A stretch of DNA of 64,000 nt, taken from Diplolepis rosae (taxonomy: Eukaryota; Arthropoda; Insecta; Hymenoptera; Diplolepididae). Both the position numbers and the translations under genes were made by a program. The stretch spans positions 619,889 through 683,888 of the forward strand of contig JAPYXD010000419.1 of assembly GCA_030998225.1 (NCBI GenBank), given 5' to 3'. Shown one piece after another: positions 1-15,600 of this stretch. Under the pieces are notes generated by a model that did no database searches, had not been told where the DNA came from, and worked only from the letters and a program-made list of their open reading frames with translations. Position 1 is the first letter of the stretch; the number at the start of each line of letters is the position of its first letter.

Positions 1-3000
1 CAAGCTTTTTCCTGCCTGTTTGATTATGGATTCGAATGGGAATACCATGCTGACCCTTGTATACGCTTGCGATCTGGTTTTCTCAGATTAAAATTAGGAG
101 AAAACGAATAGCTGGTTTCTATTTGGATAATTAAGTCGAATGAAATTTCATGCTAACTCTAGTTTACTCTTAGGATCTAGTTGTGTAAGGGTGGGATCTA
201 AAGTAGACGACAAGCTTATTCCTGCCTGGTTGATCATGGTGTCGAATGAGAATACCATGCTGACCCATGCATACGCTTGCGATCTAGTTGGCTCAGATTG
301 AAATTACGAGCAAACGAATAGCTGGTTTCTATTTGGATAATTAAGTCGATTGAAATTTCATGTCAACTCTGGTATACTTTCAGGATCTACTTGTGTAAGG
401 TTGGGATCGAAAGTAGACATCAAGCTTTTTCCTACCTGTTTGATTATGGTTTCGAATGGGAATACCATGCTGACCCTTGTATACGCTTGCGATCTGGTTT
501 TCTCAGATTAAAATTACGAGTAATTGAATTGCTGGTTCCTATTTGACTAATTAAGTCGAATGTAATTACATGTTAACTCTAGTATATTATCTAGATCTAC
601 TTGTGTAAGGTTCGGATCTCAAGTACACGGCAAGCTGGTTTCTACCAGGTTGACTCTGGAATCGTATAGAAAACCATGCTGCCCTTGTATACGCTTGCGA
701 TCTAGTTTGCTCAGATTGAAATTACGAGCAAAAGAATAGCTGGTTTCTATTTGCCTAATTAAGTCGAATGAAATTTCCTGTTAACTCTAGTATACTATCT
801 AGATCGGCTTGTGTAAGGTTGGGATCTCAAGTAGACTTCATGCTTTTTCCTTCCTGTTTGATTATGGATTCGAATGGGAATACCATGCTGACCCTTGTAT
901 ACGCTTGCGATCTGGTTTTCTCAGATTAAAATTAAGAGTAAACGTATAGCTGGTTTCTATTTGGCTAATTAAGTCAAATGAAATTTTATGTTAACTCTAG
1001 TTTACTCTTAGGATCTAGTTGTGTAAGGGTGGGATCGAACGTAGACATCAAGCTTTTTCCTACCTGTTTGATTATGGATTCGAATGGGAATACCATGCTG
1101 ACCCATGCATACGCTTGCGATCTAGTTTGCTCAGATTGAAATTACGAGCAAACGAATAGCTGGTTTCTATTTGGATAATTAAGTCGATTGAAATTTCATG
1201 TCAACTCTGGTATACTTTCAGGATCTACTTGTGTAACGTTGGGATCGAACGTAGACATCAAGCTTATTCCTACCTGGTTGATTATGGATTCGAATGGGAA
1301 TACCATGCTGACCCTTTTATACGCTTTCGATCTAGTTTGCTCAGATTGAAATTACGAGCAAACGAATAGCTGGTTTCTATTTGGATAATTAAGTCGATTG
1401 AAATTTCATGTCAACTCTGGTATACTTTCAAGATCTACTTGTGTAAGGTTGGGATCGAACGTAGACATCAAGCTTTTTCCTGCCTGTTTGATTATGGATT
1501 CGAATGGTAATACCATGCTGACCCATGCATACGCTTGCGATCTAGTTTGCTCAGAATGAAATGAAGAGAAAATCGAAGTTCTGGTTTCGATTTGTCTAAA
1601 TAAGTCGAATGAAATTTCATGCTAACTCTACTATGCTCTTAGCATCTTCTTGTGTAAGGGTGGGATCTCAAGTATACGACAAGCTTGTTTCTACCTTGTT
1701 GATTATAGATTCGTACATAAATACCATGCTGACCCTCTTATACGCTTGCGATCTAGTTTGCTCAGATTGAAATTACGAGCAAACGAATAGCTGGTTCCTA
1801 TTTTTCTAATTAAGTCGAATGAAATTTCATGTTAACTCTAGTTTACTCTCTGGATACACTTGTGTAAGGTTGGGAACTCAAGCAGACGACAAGCTTGTTC
1901 CTGCCTGGTTGATAATGGAGTCGAATGGGAATACCATGCTGACCCATGCATACGCTTGCGATCTAATTTGATCAGATTGCAATTACGAATGAACGAATAG
2001 CTGGTTACTATTTTGCTAATTAAGTAAAATGAAATTTCGTGTTAACTCTAGTTTTCTCGAGATCTAGTTGTGTAAGGTTGGGATCGAAATTAGACATCAA
2101 TCTTGTTCCTGCCTGGTTGATTATGGAGTCGAATGGGAATACCATGCTGACCCATGCATACGCTTGCGATCTAATTTGATCAGATTGCAATTACGAATGA
2201 ACGAATAGCTGGTTACTATTTTGCTAATTAAGTAAAATGAAATTTCGTGTTAACTCTAGTTTACTCTCGAGATCTAGTTGTGTAAGGTTGGGATCGAAGT
2301 TAGACATCAATCTTGTTCCTGCCTGGTTGATTATGGAGTCGAATGGGAATATCATGCTGAACCTAGCATACGCTTCCGACCTAGTTTGCTCAGATTGAAA
2401 TTACGACTGAACGAATAGCTGGATTCTAATTGTCTAAATAAGTCGAATGAAATTTCATGCTAATTCTAGTATGCTCTTAGCATCTACTTGTGTAAGGTTG
2501 GGATCTCAAGTAAACGGCAAGCCTGTTCCTGCCGTGTATATTATGGAGTCTAATGGGAATACCATTCTGACCCTAGTATACGCTTGCGATCTAGTTTGCT
2601 CAGATTGAAATTACGAGTGAACGATTAGCTGGTTTCTGTTTGTCTAATTAAGTCAAATGAAATTTCATGTTACCTGTAGTATACTCTTTAGATATACTTG
2701 TGTAAGTTTGGGAACTCAAGCAGACGACAACCTTGTTCCTGCCTGTTTGATTATGGATTCGAATGGGTATACCATGCTGACCCATGCATACGCTTGCGAT
2801 CTGGTTTTCTCAGATTAAAATTACGAGTAATTGAATTGCTGGTTCCTATTTCTCTAATTAAGTCGAATGGAATTTCATGTTAACTCTAGTATACGAACAT
2901 GATCTACTTGGGAAAGCTTGGAATCTGATGTAGACGACGAGCTTGTAAACAAGTAGCTGTTTTCTATTTGTCTAATTAATTCGAATGAAATTTCATTTCA

Positions 3001-6000
3001 ACTCTAGTATACGCACATGATCTACTTTTGTAAGGTTGGGATCTCAAGTATACAACAAGCTTGTTTCTACCTTTCTTATTATGGATTCGTACATAAATAC
3101 CATTTTGACCCATGCATACGCTTGCAACCTAGTTTGCTCAGATTGAAATTACGGGTATACTAATAGCTGCTATCTATTTGCCTAATTAAGTCGAATGAAA
3201 TTTCATGTCAACTCTAACATACTCTCAGGATCTACTTGTGTAAGGTTGGGATCTCAAGCAAACGGCAAGCCTGTTCCTGCCGTGTATATTATGGAGTCTA
3301 ATGGGAATACCATTCTGACCCTATTATACGCTTGCGATCTAGTTTGCTCAGATTGAAATTACGAGTGAACGATTAGCTGGTTTCTGTTTGTCTAATTAAG
3401 TCAAAGGAAATTTCATGTTACCCGTAGTATACTCTTTAGATATACTTGTGTAAGTTTGGGAACTCAAGCAGACGACAAGCTTGTTCCTGCTTGTTTGATT
3501 ATGGATTCGAATGGGTATACCATGCTGATGCATGCATACGCTTGCGATCTAGTTTGCTCAGATTGAAATTAAGAGTAAACGAATAGCTGATTTCTATTTG
3601 CCTAATTAAGTCGAATGAAATTTCATGTCAACTCTAGTATACTCTCTGGATCTACTTGTGTAAGGTTGGGAACTCAAGCAGACGACAACCTTGTTCCTAC
3701 CTGGTTGATTATGGTGTCGAATGAAAATACCATGCTGACCCTGGTAAACGCTTGCGATATATTTTGCTCAGATTGAAATTACGAGCAAACGAATAGCTGG
3801 TTTCGATTTGGATAATTAAGTCGAATAAAATTTCATTTCAACTCTAGTATACTCTTTAGATATACTTGTGTTAGTTTGGGAACTCAAGCAGACGACAAGC
3901 TTGTTTCTACCTTGTTGATGATAGATTCGTACATAAATACCATGCTGACCCTTTTTAAGGCCTGCGATCTAGTTTGCTCAGATTGAAATTATGAGCAAAC
4001 GAATAGCTTGTTTCAATTTGTCTAAATAATTCGAATGACATTTCATGCTAATTCTAGTATGCCCTTAGCATCTACTTGTGTAAGGATGGGATCTCAAGTA
4101 TACGAAAAGCTTGTTTCTACCTTGTTGATTATAGATTCGTACATAAATACCATTCTGACCCTAGTATACGCTTGCGATCTAGTTTTCTCAGATTAAAATT
4201 ACGAGTAAACGAATAGCTGGTTCCTATTTGTCTAATTAAGTCGAATGAAATTTCATGCTAACTCTAGTATGCTCTTAGCATCTACTTGTGTAAGGGTGGG
4301 ATCTCAAGTAAACGGCAAGCTTGTTCCTCTACTGGAGGATTATGGATTCGAATGGGAATACCATGCTGACCCATGCATACGCTTGCGATCTGGTTTTCTC
4401 AGATTAAAATTACGAGTAATTGAATTGCTGGTTCCTATTTCTCTAATTAAGTCGAATGGAATTTCATGTTAACTCTAGTATACGAACATGATCTACTTGG
4501 GAAAGCTTGGAATCTGATGTAGACGACGAGCTTGTAAACAAGTAGCTGTTTTCTATTTGTCTAATTAATTCGAATGAAATTTCATTTCAACTCTAGTATA
4601 CGCACATGATCTACTTTTGTAAGGTTGGGATCTCAAGTATACAACAAGCTTGTTTCTACCTTTCTGATTATGGATTCGTACATAAATACCATGCTGACCC
4701 ATGCATACGCTTGCAACCTAGTTTGCTCAGATTGAAATTACGGGTATACTAATAGCTGCTATCTATTTGCCTAATTAAGTCGAATGAAATTTCATGTCAA
4801 CTCTAACATACTCTCAGGATCTACTTGTGTAAGGTTGGGATCTCAAGTAGTCGGCAATCTTGTTCCTGCCGGGTTGATTATGGATTCGAATGGGAATAGA
4901 ATGCTGACCCTTGTATACGCTTGCGATCTTGTTTTCTCAGATTGAAATTGAGAGTAAACGAATAGCTGGTTTCTATTTTGCTAATTAATTAATCCGATAT
5001 TTCATTTTTAACTCTGTATGCTCTGAGGATCTTCTCGTGTAAGATTTGGATCTCATGTAGACGGCAGGCTTGTTCCTGCCTGGTTGATTATTGATTCTAA
5101 TGGGAATACCATGCTGACCCTAGTATACGCTTGCAATCTAGTTTGCTCAGATTGAATTAGGAGAAAACGATTAGCTGGTTTCTATTTGTCTTATTAAGGT
5201 GAATGAAATTTCATGTCAACTCTAGTATACCCCCAGGATCTTCTCGTGTAAGATTTGGATCTCAAGTAGACGGCAAGCTTGTTCCTGCGTGCTTGATTAT
5301 GGATTCGAATGGGTATACCATGCTGACACATGCATACGCTTGCGATCTTGTTTGCTCAGATTGAAATTAAGGGTAAACGAATAGCTGATTTCTATTTGCC
5401 TAATTAAGTCGAATGAAATTTCATGTTAACTCTAGTATACCCCCAGGATCTTCTCGTGTAAGATTTGGATCTCAAGTAGACGGCAAGCTTGTTCCTGCGT
5501 GCTTGATTATGGATTCGAATGGGTATACCATGCTGACACATGCATACGCTTGCGATCTTGTTTGCTCAGATTGAAATTAAGTGTAAACGAATAGCTGATT
5601 TCTATTTGCCTAATTAAGTCGAATGAAATTTCATGTCAACTCTAGTATACTCTCTGGATCTACTTGTGTAAGGTTGGGATCTCAAGTAAACGGCAAGTTT
5701 GTTCCTGCGTGCTTGATTATGGATTCGAATGGGTATACCATGCTGACACATGCATACGCTTGCGATCTTGTTTGCTCAGATTGAAATTAAGGGTAAACGA
5801 ATAGCTGATTTCTATTTGCCTAATTAAGTCGAATGAAATTTCATGTTAACTCTAGTATATGCACATGATCTAGTTTGGCAAGTTTGGAATCTAATGTAGA
5901 CGAAAATCTTGTTCCTGCCTGGTTGATTCTGGATTCTCATGGGAATACCATGCTGACCCTAATATACGCTTGCGATCTAGTTTTCACAGATTAAAATTAC

Positions 6001-7799
6001 GAGTAATTGAATTGCTTGTTCCTATTTGTCTTATTAAGTCGAATGTAATTACATGTTACTTCTAGTATACGCACATGATCTACTTGGGAAAGCTTGGAAT
6101 CTAATGTAGACGACGAGCTTGTAAACAAGTAGCTGGTTTCTATTTGTGTAATTAAATCGAATGAAATTTCATTTCAACTCTAGTATACGCACATGATCTA
6201 CTTGTGTAAGGTTGGGATCTCAAGTAGACGGCATGCTCGTTTCTACCTGCTTGATTATGGATTCGTACATAAATACCATGCTGACACTTTTATACGCTTG
6301 CGATCTAGTTTGCTCAGATTGAAATTACGACCAAACGAATAGCTGGTTTCTATTTGGATAATTAAGTCGAATGAAATTTCATGTCAACTCTGATATACTC
6401 TCTGGATCCACTTGTGTAAGGTTGGGAACTCAAGCAGACGACAAGCTTGTTCCTGCCTGATTGATTATGGATTCGAATGGGTATACCATGCTGACACATG
6501 CATGCGCTTGCGATCTAGTTTGCTCAGATTGAAATTAAGAGAAAACGAATAGCTGGTTTCTATTTGTCTAAATAAGTCGAATGAAATTTCATGTCAACTC
6601 TAGTATACTCTCTGGATCTGCTTTTGTAAGGTTGGGATCCCAAGTAGACCGCAAGCTTGTTCCTGCCTGTTTGATTATGGATTCGTACATAAATACCATG
6701 CTGACCCTTTTATACGCTTGCGATCTAGTTTGCTCGGATTGAAATTACGAGCAAACGAATAGCTGGTTTCTATTTGGATTATTAAGTCGATTGAAATTTC
6801 ATGTCAACTCTGGTATACTTTCAGGATCTACTTGTGTAAGGTTGGGATCGAACGTAGACATCAAGCTTGTTTCTACCTTGTTGATTATAGATTCGTACAT
6901 AAATACCATTCTGACCATAGTATACGCTTGCGATCTAGTTTTCTCAGATTAAAATTACGAGTAAACGAATAGCTGGTTCCTATTTGTCTAATTAAGTCGA
7001 ATGAAATTTCATGCTAACTCTAGTATGCTCTTAGCATCTACTTGTGTAACGGTGGGATCTCAAGTATACGACTAGCTTGTTTCTTCCTTTTTGATTATAG
7101 ATTCGTACATAAATACCATGCTCTTCCTTTTATACGCTTGCGATCTAGTTTGCTCAGATTGAAATTACGAGCAAACGAATAGCTGGTTTCTATTTGGATT
7201 ATTAAGTCGATTGAAATTTCATGTCAACTCTGGTATACTTTCAGGATCTACTTGTGTAAGGTTGGGATCGAACGTAGACATCAAGCTTTTTCCTGCCTGT
7301 TTGATTATGGATTCGAATGGGAATACCATGCTGACACATGCATGCGCTTGCGATCTAGTTTGCTCAGATTGAAATTAAGAGAAAACGAATAGCTGGATTC
7401 TAATTGTCTAAATAAGTCGAATGAAATTTCATGGCAACTCTAGTATTCTCTCTGGATCTACTTGTGTAAGGTTGGGATCTCAAGTAATCGGCAAGCCCAT
7501 TCCTGCCTCTTATATTATGGAGTCGAATGGGAATACCATTCTGACCCTAGTATACGCTTGCGATCTAGTTTGCTCAGATTGAAATTAAGAGAAAACGAAT
7601 AGCTGGATTCTAATTGTCTAAATAAGTCGAATGAAATTTCATGCTAACTCTAGTATGCTCTTAGCATCTACTTGTGTAAGGGTGGGATCTCAAGTATACG
7701 ACAAGCCTGTTTCTACCTTGTTGATTATAGATTCGTACATAAATACCATGCTGACACATGCATACGCTTGCGATCTGGTTTTCTCAGATTAAAATTACG

Positions 7800-9060
7800 A
7801 GCAAACGAATAGCTGGTTTCTATTTGGATAATTAAGTCGAATGAAATTTCATGTCAACTCTAGTATTCTCTCTGGATCGACTTGTGTAAGGTTGGGATCT
7901 CAAGTAAACGGCAAGCCTGTTCCTGCCGTGTATATTATGGAGTCTAATGGGAATACCATTCTGACCCTATTATACGCTTGCGATCTAGTTTGCTCAGATT
8001 GAAATTACGAGTGAACGATTAGCTGGTTTCTGTTTGTCTAATTAAGTCAAATGAAATTTCATGTTCACTGTAGTATACTCTTTAGATATACTTGTGTAAG
8101 TTTGGGAACTCAAGCAGACGACAAGCTTGTTCCTGCCTGTTTGATTATGGATTCGAATGGGTATACCATGCTGATACATGCATACGCTTGCGATCTAGTT
8201 TGCTCAGATTGAAATTAAGAGTAAACGAATAGCTGATTTCTATTTGCCTAATTAAGTCGAATGAAATTTCATGTCAACTCTAGTATACTCTCTGGATCTA
8301 CTTGTGTAAGGTTGGGAACTCAAGCAGACGACAACCTTGTTCCTACCTGGTTGATTATGGTGTCGAATGAAAATACCATGCTGACCCTGGTAAACGCTTG
8401 CGATATATTTTGCTCAGATTGAAATTACGAGCAAACGAATAGCTGGATTCTATTTGGATAATTAAGTCGAATGAAATTTCATGTCAACTCTAGTATTCTC
8501 TCTGGATCGACTTGTGTAAGGTTGGGATCTCAAGTGAACGGCAAGCCTGTTCCTGCCGTGTATATTATGGAGTCTAATGGGAATACCATTCTGACCCTAG
8601 TATACGCTTGCGATCTAGTTTTCTCAGATTGAAATTACTAGTGAACGATTAGCTGGTTTCTGTTTGTCTAATTAAGTCAAATGAAATTTCATGTTACCTG
8701 TAGTATACTCTTTAGATATACTTGTGTAAGTTTGGGAACTCAAGCAGACGACAAGCTTGTTCCTGCCTGTTTGATTATGGATTCGAATGGGTATACCATG
8801 CTGATACATGCATACGCTTGCGATCTAGTTTGCTCAGATTGAAATTAAGAGTAAACGAATAGCTGATTTCTATTTGCCTAATTAAGTCGAATGAAATTTC
8901 ATGTCAACTCTAGTATACTCTCTGGATCTACTTGTGTAAGGTTGGGAACTCAAGCAGACGACAACCTTGTTCCTACCTGGTTGATTATGGTGTCGAATGA
9001 AAATACCATGCTGACCCTGGTAAACGCTTGCGATATATTTTGCTCAGATTGAAATTACGA
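7800..9060 (+). repeat. Tandem duplication of a 630-bp trimer
   Basis: Three adjacent monomers (7800-8430) are repeated directly at 8430-9060. Examples are the GCAAGCCTGTTCCTGCCGTG monomer (7911 and 8541) and the GGTGTCGAATGAAAATACC monomer (about 8360 and 8990), each exactly 630 bp apart. The same trimer order occurs once near 3260-3890. Confidence 0.85.
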
Positions 9061-10239
9061 GCAAACGAATAGCTGGTTTCGATTTGGATAATTAAGTCGA
9101 ATAAAATTTCATTTCAACTCTAGTATACTCTTTAGATATACTTGTGTTAGTTTGGGATCGAACGTAGACATCAAGCTTTTTCCTGCCTGTTTGATTATGG
9201 ATTCGAATGGGAATACCATGTTGACCCATGCATACGCTTGCCATCTAGTTTGCTCAGATTGAAATTAAGAGAAAACGAATAGCTGGATTCTATTTGTCTA
9301 AATAATTCGAATGACATTTCATGCTAACTCTAGTATGCCCTTAGCATCTACTTGTGTAAGGATGGGATCTCAAGTATACGAAAAGCTTGTTTCTACCTTG
9401 TTGATTATAGATTCGTACATAAATACCATTCTGACCCTAGTATACGCTTGCGATCTAGTTTTCTCAGATTAAAATTACGAGTAAACGAATAGCTGGTTCC
9501 TATTTGTCTAATTAAGTCGAATGAAATTTCATGCTAACTCTAGTATGCTCTTAGCATCTACTTGTGTAAGGTTGGGATCGATCGTAGACATCAAGCTTTT
9601 TCCTGCCTGTTTGATTATGGATTCGAATGGGAATACCATGCTGACCCTGGTAAACGCTTGCTATATATTTTGCTCAGATTGAAATTACGAGCAAACGAAT
9701 AGCTGGTTTCGACTTGGATAATTAAGTCGAATAAAATTTCATTTCAACTCTAGTATACTCTTTAGATATACTTGTGTTAGTTTGGGAACTCAAGCAGACG
9801 AAAAGCTTGTTTCTACCTTGTTGATGATAGATTCGTACATAAATACCATGCTGACCCTTTTTAAGGCCTGCGATCTAGTTTGCTCAGATTGAAATTATGA
9901 GCAAACGAATAGCTTGTTTCTATTTGGATAATTAAGGCGAATGAAATTTCATGTCAACTCTGGCATACTTTCAGGATCTACTTGTGTAAGGTTGGGATCG
10001 AACGTAGACATCAAGCTTTTTCCTGCCTGTTTGATTATGGATTCGAGAAGAATACCATGTTGACCCATGCATACGCTTGCCATCTAGTTTGCTCAGATTG
10101 AAATTAAGAGAAAACGAATAGCTGGATTCTAATTGTCTAAATAAGTCGAGTGAAATTTCATGCTAACTCTAGTATGCTCTTAGCATCTACTTGTGTAACG
10201 GTGGGATTTCAAGTATACGACTAGCTTGTTTCTACCTTG

Positions 10240-12200
10240 TTGATTATAGATTCGTACATAAATACCATGCTCTTCCTTTTATACGCATGCGATCTTGTTT
10301 GCTCAGATTGAAATTAAGAGTAAACGAATAGCTGGTTTCTATTTTGCTAATTAATTAATCCGATATTTCATTTTTAACTCTGTATGCTCTGAGGATCTTC
10401 TCGTGTAAGATTTGGATCTCATGTAGACGGCAGGCTTGTTCCTGCCTGGTTGATTATTGATTCTAATGGGAATACCATGCTGACCCTAGTATACTAATCT
10501 AATTAATTAGATTAGTCTAATTAAGTCGAATGATATATTATGTTAACGGTAGTTTACTCTCTGGATCTACTTGTGTAAGGTTGGGAACTCAAATAGTCGG
10601 CAAGCTTGTTCCTTCCTGCTTGATTATGGAGTCGAATAGGAATACCATGCTGACCCTAGTATACGCTTGCGATGCAAATTGTTCAGATTGAAATTATGAG
10701 TGAACGAATAGCTGACGTCTATTTAGCTAATTAAGTTGAATGAAATTTCATGTTAACTCTAGTATATCCTCAGTATCTTCTTGTTTAAAGTTGGGATCGA
10801 AAGTAGACATAAAGCTTGTTCCTGCCTAGTTGATTATGGATTCGAATAGGAATACCATGCTGACCCTAGTATACGCTTGCGATATAAATTGCTCAGATTG
10901 AAATTACGAGTGAACGAATAGCTGAAATCTATTTAGCTAATTAAGTCGAATGAAATTTCATGTTAACTCTAGTATATCCTCAGTATCTTCTTGTTTAAAG
11001 TTGGGATCGAAAGTAGACATAAAGCTTGTTCCTGCCTAGTTGATTATGGATTCGAATAGGAATACCATGCTGACCCTAGTATACGCTTGCGATGCAAATT
11101 GCTCAGATTGAAATTATGAGTGAACGAATAGCTGACATCTATTTAGCTAATTAAGTCGAATGAAATTTCATGTTAACTCTAGTATATCCTCAGTATCTTC
11201 TTGTTTAAAGTTGGGATCGAAAGTAGACATAAAGCTTGTTCCTGCCTCGTTGATTATGGATTCGAATGGGAATACCATGCTGACTCTAGTATAAGCTTGC
11301 GACCCAGTTTGCTCAGATTGAAATTACGAGTGAACGAATAGCTGGTTACTATTTAGTTAATTAAGTCGAATGAAATTTCATGTTAACTCTAGTATATCCT
11401 CAGTATCTACTTGTTTAAAGTTGGGATCGAAAGTAGACATCAAGCTTGTTCCTGCTTTGGTTGATTATTGATTCGAATGGGAATACCATGCTGACCCTTT
11501 TTAAGGCTTGCGATCTAGTTTGCTCAGATTGAAATTACGAGAAAACGAATAGCTGGTTTCTATTTGTATAAATAAATCGAATGAAATTTCATGCTAACTC
11601 TAGTATGCTCTTAGCATCTACTTGTGTAAGGGTGGGATCTCAAGTAGACGACAAGATTGTTCCTACCTGGTTGATTATGGATTCGAATGGGAATACCATG
11701 CTGACTCTAGTATAGGCTTGCGACCTAGTTTGCTCAGATTGAAATTACGAGCAAGCGAATAGCTGGTTTCTATTTGGCTAATTAAGTCCGATGAAATTTC
11801 ATGTTAGCTCTAGTATACTCTCATGATCAACTTGTGTAACCTTGGAATCTCAAGTAGACGACAAGCTTGTTCCTGCCTCGTTGATTATGGATTCGAATGG
11901 GAATACCATGCTGACTCTAGTATAGGCTTGCGACCTAGTTTTGCTCAGATTGAAATTACGAGCAAGCGAATAGCTGGTTTCTATTTGGATAATTAAGTCG
12001 AATGAAATTTCATTTCTACTCTAGTATACGCACATGATCTACTTGGGCAAGCTTGGAATATAATGTTGACGACGAGGTTGTATCTACCTGGTTGATAATA
12101 GATTCGTACATAAATACCATGCTGACACTTGTATACGCTTGCGATCTTGTTTGCTCAGATTGAAATTACGAGCAAGCGAATAGTTGGTTTCTATTTGGAT
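10240..12200 (+). repeat. Block duplicated about 14.3 kb away, left copy
   Basis: This block contains the palindromic monomer at 10493 and a run of ATCCTCAGTATCTTCTTG monomers. It matches 24570-26900. The offset is 14313 bp at the palindrome and about 14730 bp near 11450, because the right copy has two extra monomers (about 25560-25980). Confidence 0.75.
10493..10516. repeat. 24-bp perfect palindrome replacing the monomer centre, copy 1
   Basis: The half-site ACTAATCTAATT is followed directly by its reverse complement. It replaces the usual stretch from TATACGC to the TCTAATTAAG box, shortening the monomer. The flanking monomer is also unusual (GATATATTATGTTAACGG). Confidence 0.9.
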
Positions 12201-12699
12201 AATTAAGTCCGATGAAATTTCATGTTAGCTCTTGTATACTCTCATGATCAACTTGTGTAACCTTGGAATCTCAAGTAGACGACAAGCTTGTTCCTGCCTC
12301 GTTTGTTATGGATTGGAATGGGAATACCATGCTGACTCTAGTATACGCTTGCGATCTAGATTGCTCAGATTGAAAATACGAGCAAACGAATAGCTGGTTT
12401 CTATTTGGATAATTAAGTCGAATGAAATTTCAGTTCTACTCTAGTATACGCACATGTTCTACTTGGGCAAGCTTGGAATCTAATGTTGACGACGAGCTTG
12501 TATCTACCTGGTTGATAATAGATTCGTAGATAAATACCATGCTGACACTTTTATACGCTTGCGATCTAGTTTGCTCAGATTGAATTAGGAGAAAACGATT
12601 AGCTGGTTTCTATTTGTATAAATAAAACGAATGAAATTTCATTCTAAATCTATTTAATTCTGAGCATCTAATTGTGGAACGGTGGGATCTCAAGTAGAC

Positions 12700-15600
12700 G
12701 GCAAGCTTGTTCTTGCGTGCTTGATTATGGATTCGAATGGGTATACCATGCTGACACATGCATACGCTTGCGATCTTGTTTGCTCAGATTGAAATTAAGA
12801 GTAAACGAATAGCTGATTTCTATTTGCCTAATTAAGTCGAATGAAATTTCAGTTCTACTCTAGTATACGCACATGATCTACTTGGGAAAGCTTGGAATCT
12901 GATGTAGACGACGAGCTTGTAAACAAGTAGCTGATTTCTATTTGCCTAATTAAGTCGAATGAAATTTCATGTTAACTCTAGTATATGCACATGATCTAGT
13001 TTGGCAAGTTTGGAATCTAATGTTGACTACGAGCTTGTATCTACCTGGTTGATAATAGATTCGTACATAAATACCATGCTGACACTTTTATACGCTTGCG
13101 ATCTAGTTTGCTCAGATTGAAATTACGACCAAACGAATAGCTGGTTTCTATTTGGATAATTAAGTCGAATGAAATTTCAGTTCAACTCTAGTATACGCAC
13201 ATGATCTACTTGGGCAAGCTTGGAATCTAATGTTGACGACGAGCTTGTATCTACCTGGTTGATAATAGATTCGTACATAAATACCATGCTGACACTTTTA
13301 TACGCTTGCGATCTAGTTTGCTCAGATTGAAATTACGACCAAACGAATAGCTGGTTTCTATTTGGATAATTAAGTCGAATGAAATTTCAGTTCTACTCTA
13401 GTATACGCACATGATCTACTTTGGAAAGCTTGGAATCTAATGTAGATGACGAGCTTGTAAACAAGTAGCTGGTTTCTATTTGTCTAATTAATTCGAATGA
13501 AATTTCATTTCAACTCTAGTATACGCACATGATCTACTTGGGCAAGCTTGGAATCTAATGTTGACGACGAGCTTGTATCTACCTGGTTGATAATAGATTC
13601 GTACATAAATACCATGCTGACACTTTTATACGCTTGCGATCTAGTTTGCTCAGATTGAAATTACGACCAAACGAATAGCTGGTTTCTATTTGGATAATTA
13701 AGTCGAATGAAATTTCATTTCAACTCAAGTATACGAACATGATCTACTTGGGAAAGCTTGGAATCTGATGTAGACGACGAGCTTGTAAACAAGTAGCTGT
13801 TTTCTATTTGTCTAATTAATTCGAATGAAATTTCATTTCAACTCTAGTATACGCACATGATCTACTTGTGTAAGGTTGGGATCTCAAGTATACGACAAGC
13901 TTGTTTCTACCTTTCTGATTATGGATTCGTACATAAATACCATGCTGACCCATGCATACGCTTGCAACCTAGTTTGCTCAGATTGAAATTACGGGTATAC
14001 TAATAGCTGCTATCTATTTGCCTAATTAAGTCGAATGAAATTTCATGTCAACTCTAACATACTCTCAGGATCTACTTGTGTAAGGTTGGGATCTCAAGTA
14101 GTCGGCAATCTTGTTCCTGCCGGGTTGATTATGGATTCGAATGGGAATAGAATGCTGACCCTTGTATACGCTTGCGATCTAGTTTTCTCAGATTGAATTT
14201 ACGGGTATACGAATAGCTGGTTTCTATTTTGCTAATTAATTAATACGATATTTCATTTTTAACTCTGTATGCTCTGAGGATCTTCTCGTGTAAGATTTGG
14301 ATCTCAAGTAGACGGCAGGCTTGTTCCTTTACTGGTGGATTATGGATTCGAATGGGAATACCATGCTGACCCATGCATACTTTTGCGATCTAGTTTGCTC
14401 AGATTGAAATTAAGAGTAAACGAATAGCTGGTTTCTATTTTGCTAATTAATTAATCCGATATTTCATTTTTAACTCTGTATGCTCTGAGGATCTTCTCGT
14501 GTAAGGTTTGGATCTCATGTAGACGGCAGGCTTGTTCCTGCCTGGTTGATTATTGATTCTAATGGGAATACCATGCTGACCCTAGTATACGCTTGCAATC
14601 TAGTTTGCTCAGATTGAATTAGGAGAAAACGATTAGCTGGTTTCTATTTGCCTAATTAAGTCGAATGAAATTTCATGTCAACTCTAGTATACCCCCAGGA
14701 TCTACTCGTGTAAGATTTGGATCTCAAGTAGACGGCAAGCTTGTTCCTGCGTGCTTGATTATGGATTCGAATGGGTATACCATGCTGATACATGCATACG
14801 CTTGCGATCTTGTTTGCTCAGATTAAAATTAAGTGTAAACGAATAGCTGATTTCTATTTGCCTAATTAAGTCGAATGAAATTTCATGTCAACTCTAGTAT
14901 ACTCTCTGGATCTACTTGTGTAAGGTTGGGATCGAACGTAGACATCAAGCTTTTTCCTGCCTGTTTGATTATGTATTCGAATGACAATACCATGCTGACC
15001 CTTTTATACAATTTCGATCTAGTTTGCTCAGATTGAAATTACGAGCAAGCGAATAGCTGGTTTCTATTTGGATTATTAAGTCGATTGAAATTTCATGTCA
15101 ACTCTGGTATACTTTCAGGATCTACTTGTGTAAGGTTGGGATCTAACGTAGACATCAAGCTTTTTCCTGCCAGATTGATTAAGGATTCGAATGGGAATAC
15201 CATGCTGACCCATGCATACGCTTGCGATCTAGTTTGCTCAGATTGAAATTACGAGCAAACGAATAGCTGGTTTCTATTTGGATTATTAAGTGGATTGAAA
15301 TTTCATGTCAACTCTGGTATACTTTCAGGATCTACTTGTGTAAGGTTGGGATCGAACGTAGACATCAAGCTTTTTCCTGCCTGTTTGATTATGTATTCGA
15401 ATGACAATACCATGCTGACCCTGGTAAACGCTTGCGATCTAGTTTGCTCAGATTGAAATTACGAGCAAACGAATAGCTGGTTTCTATTTGGATTATTAAG
15501 TCGAATGAAATTTCATGTCAACTCTGGTATACTTTCAGGATCTACTTGTGTAAGGTTGGGATCGAACGTAGACATCAAGCTTTTTCCTGCCAGATTGATT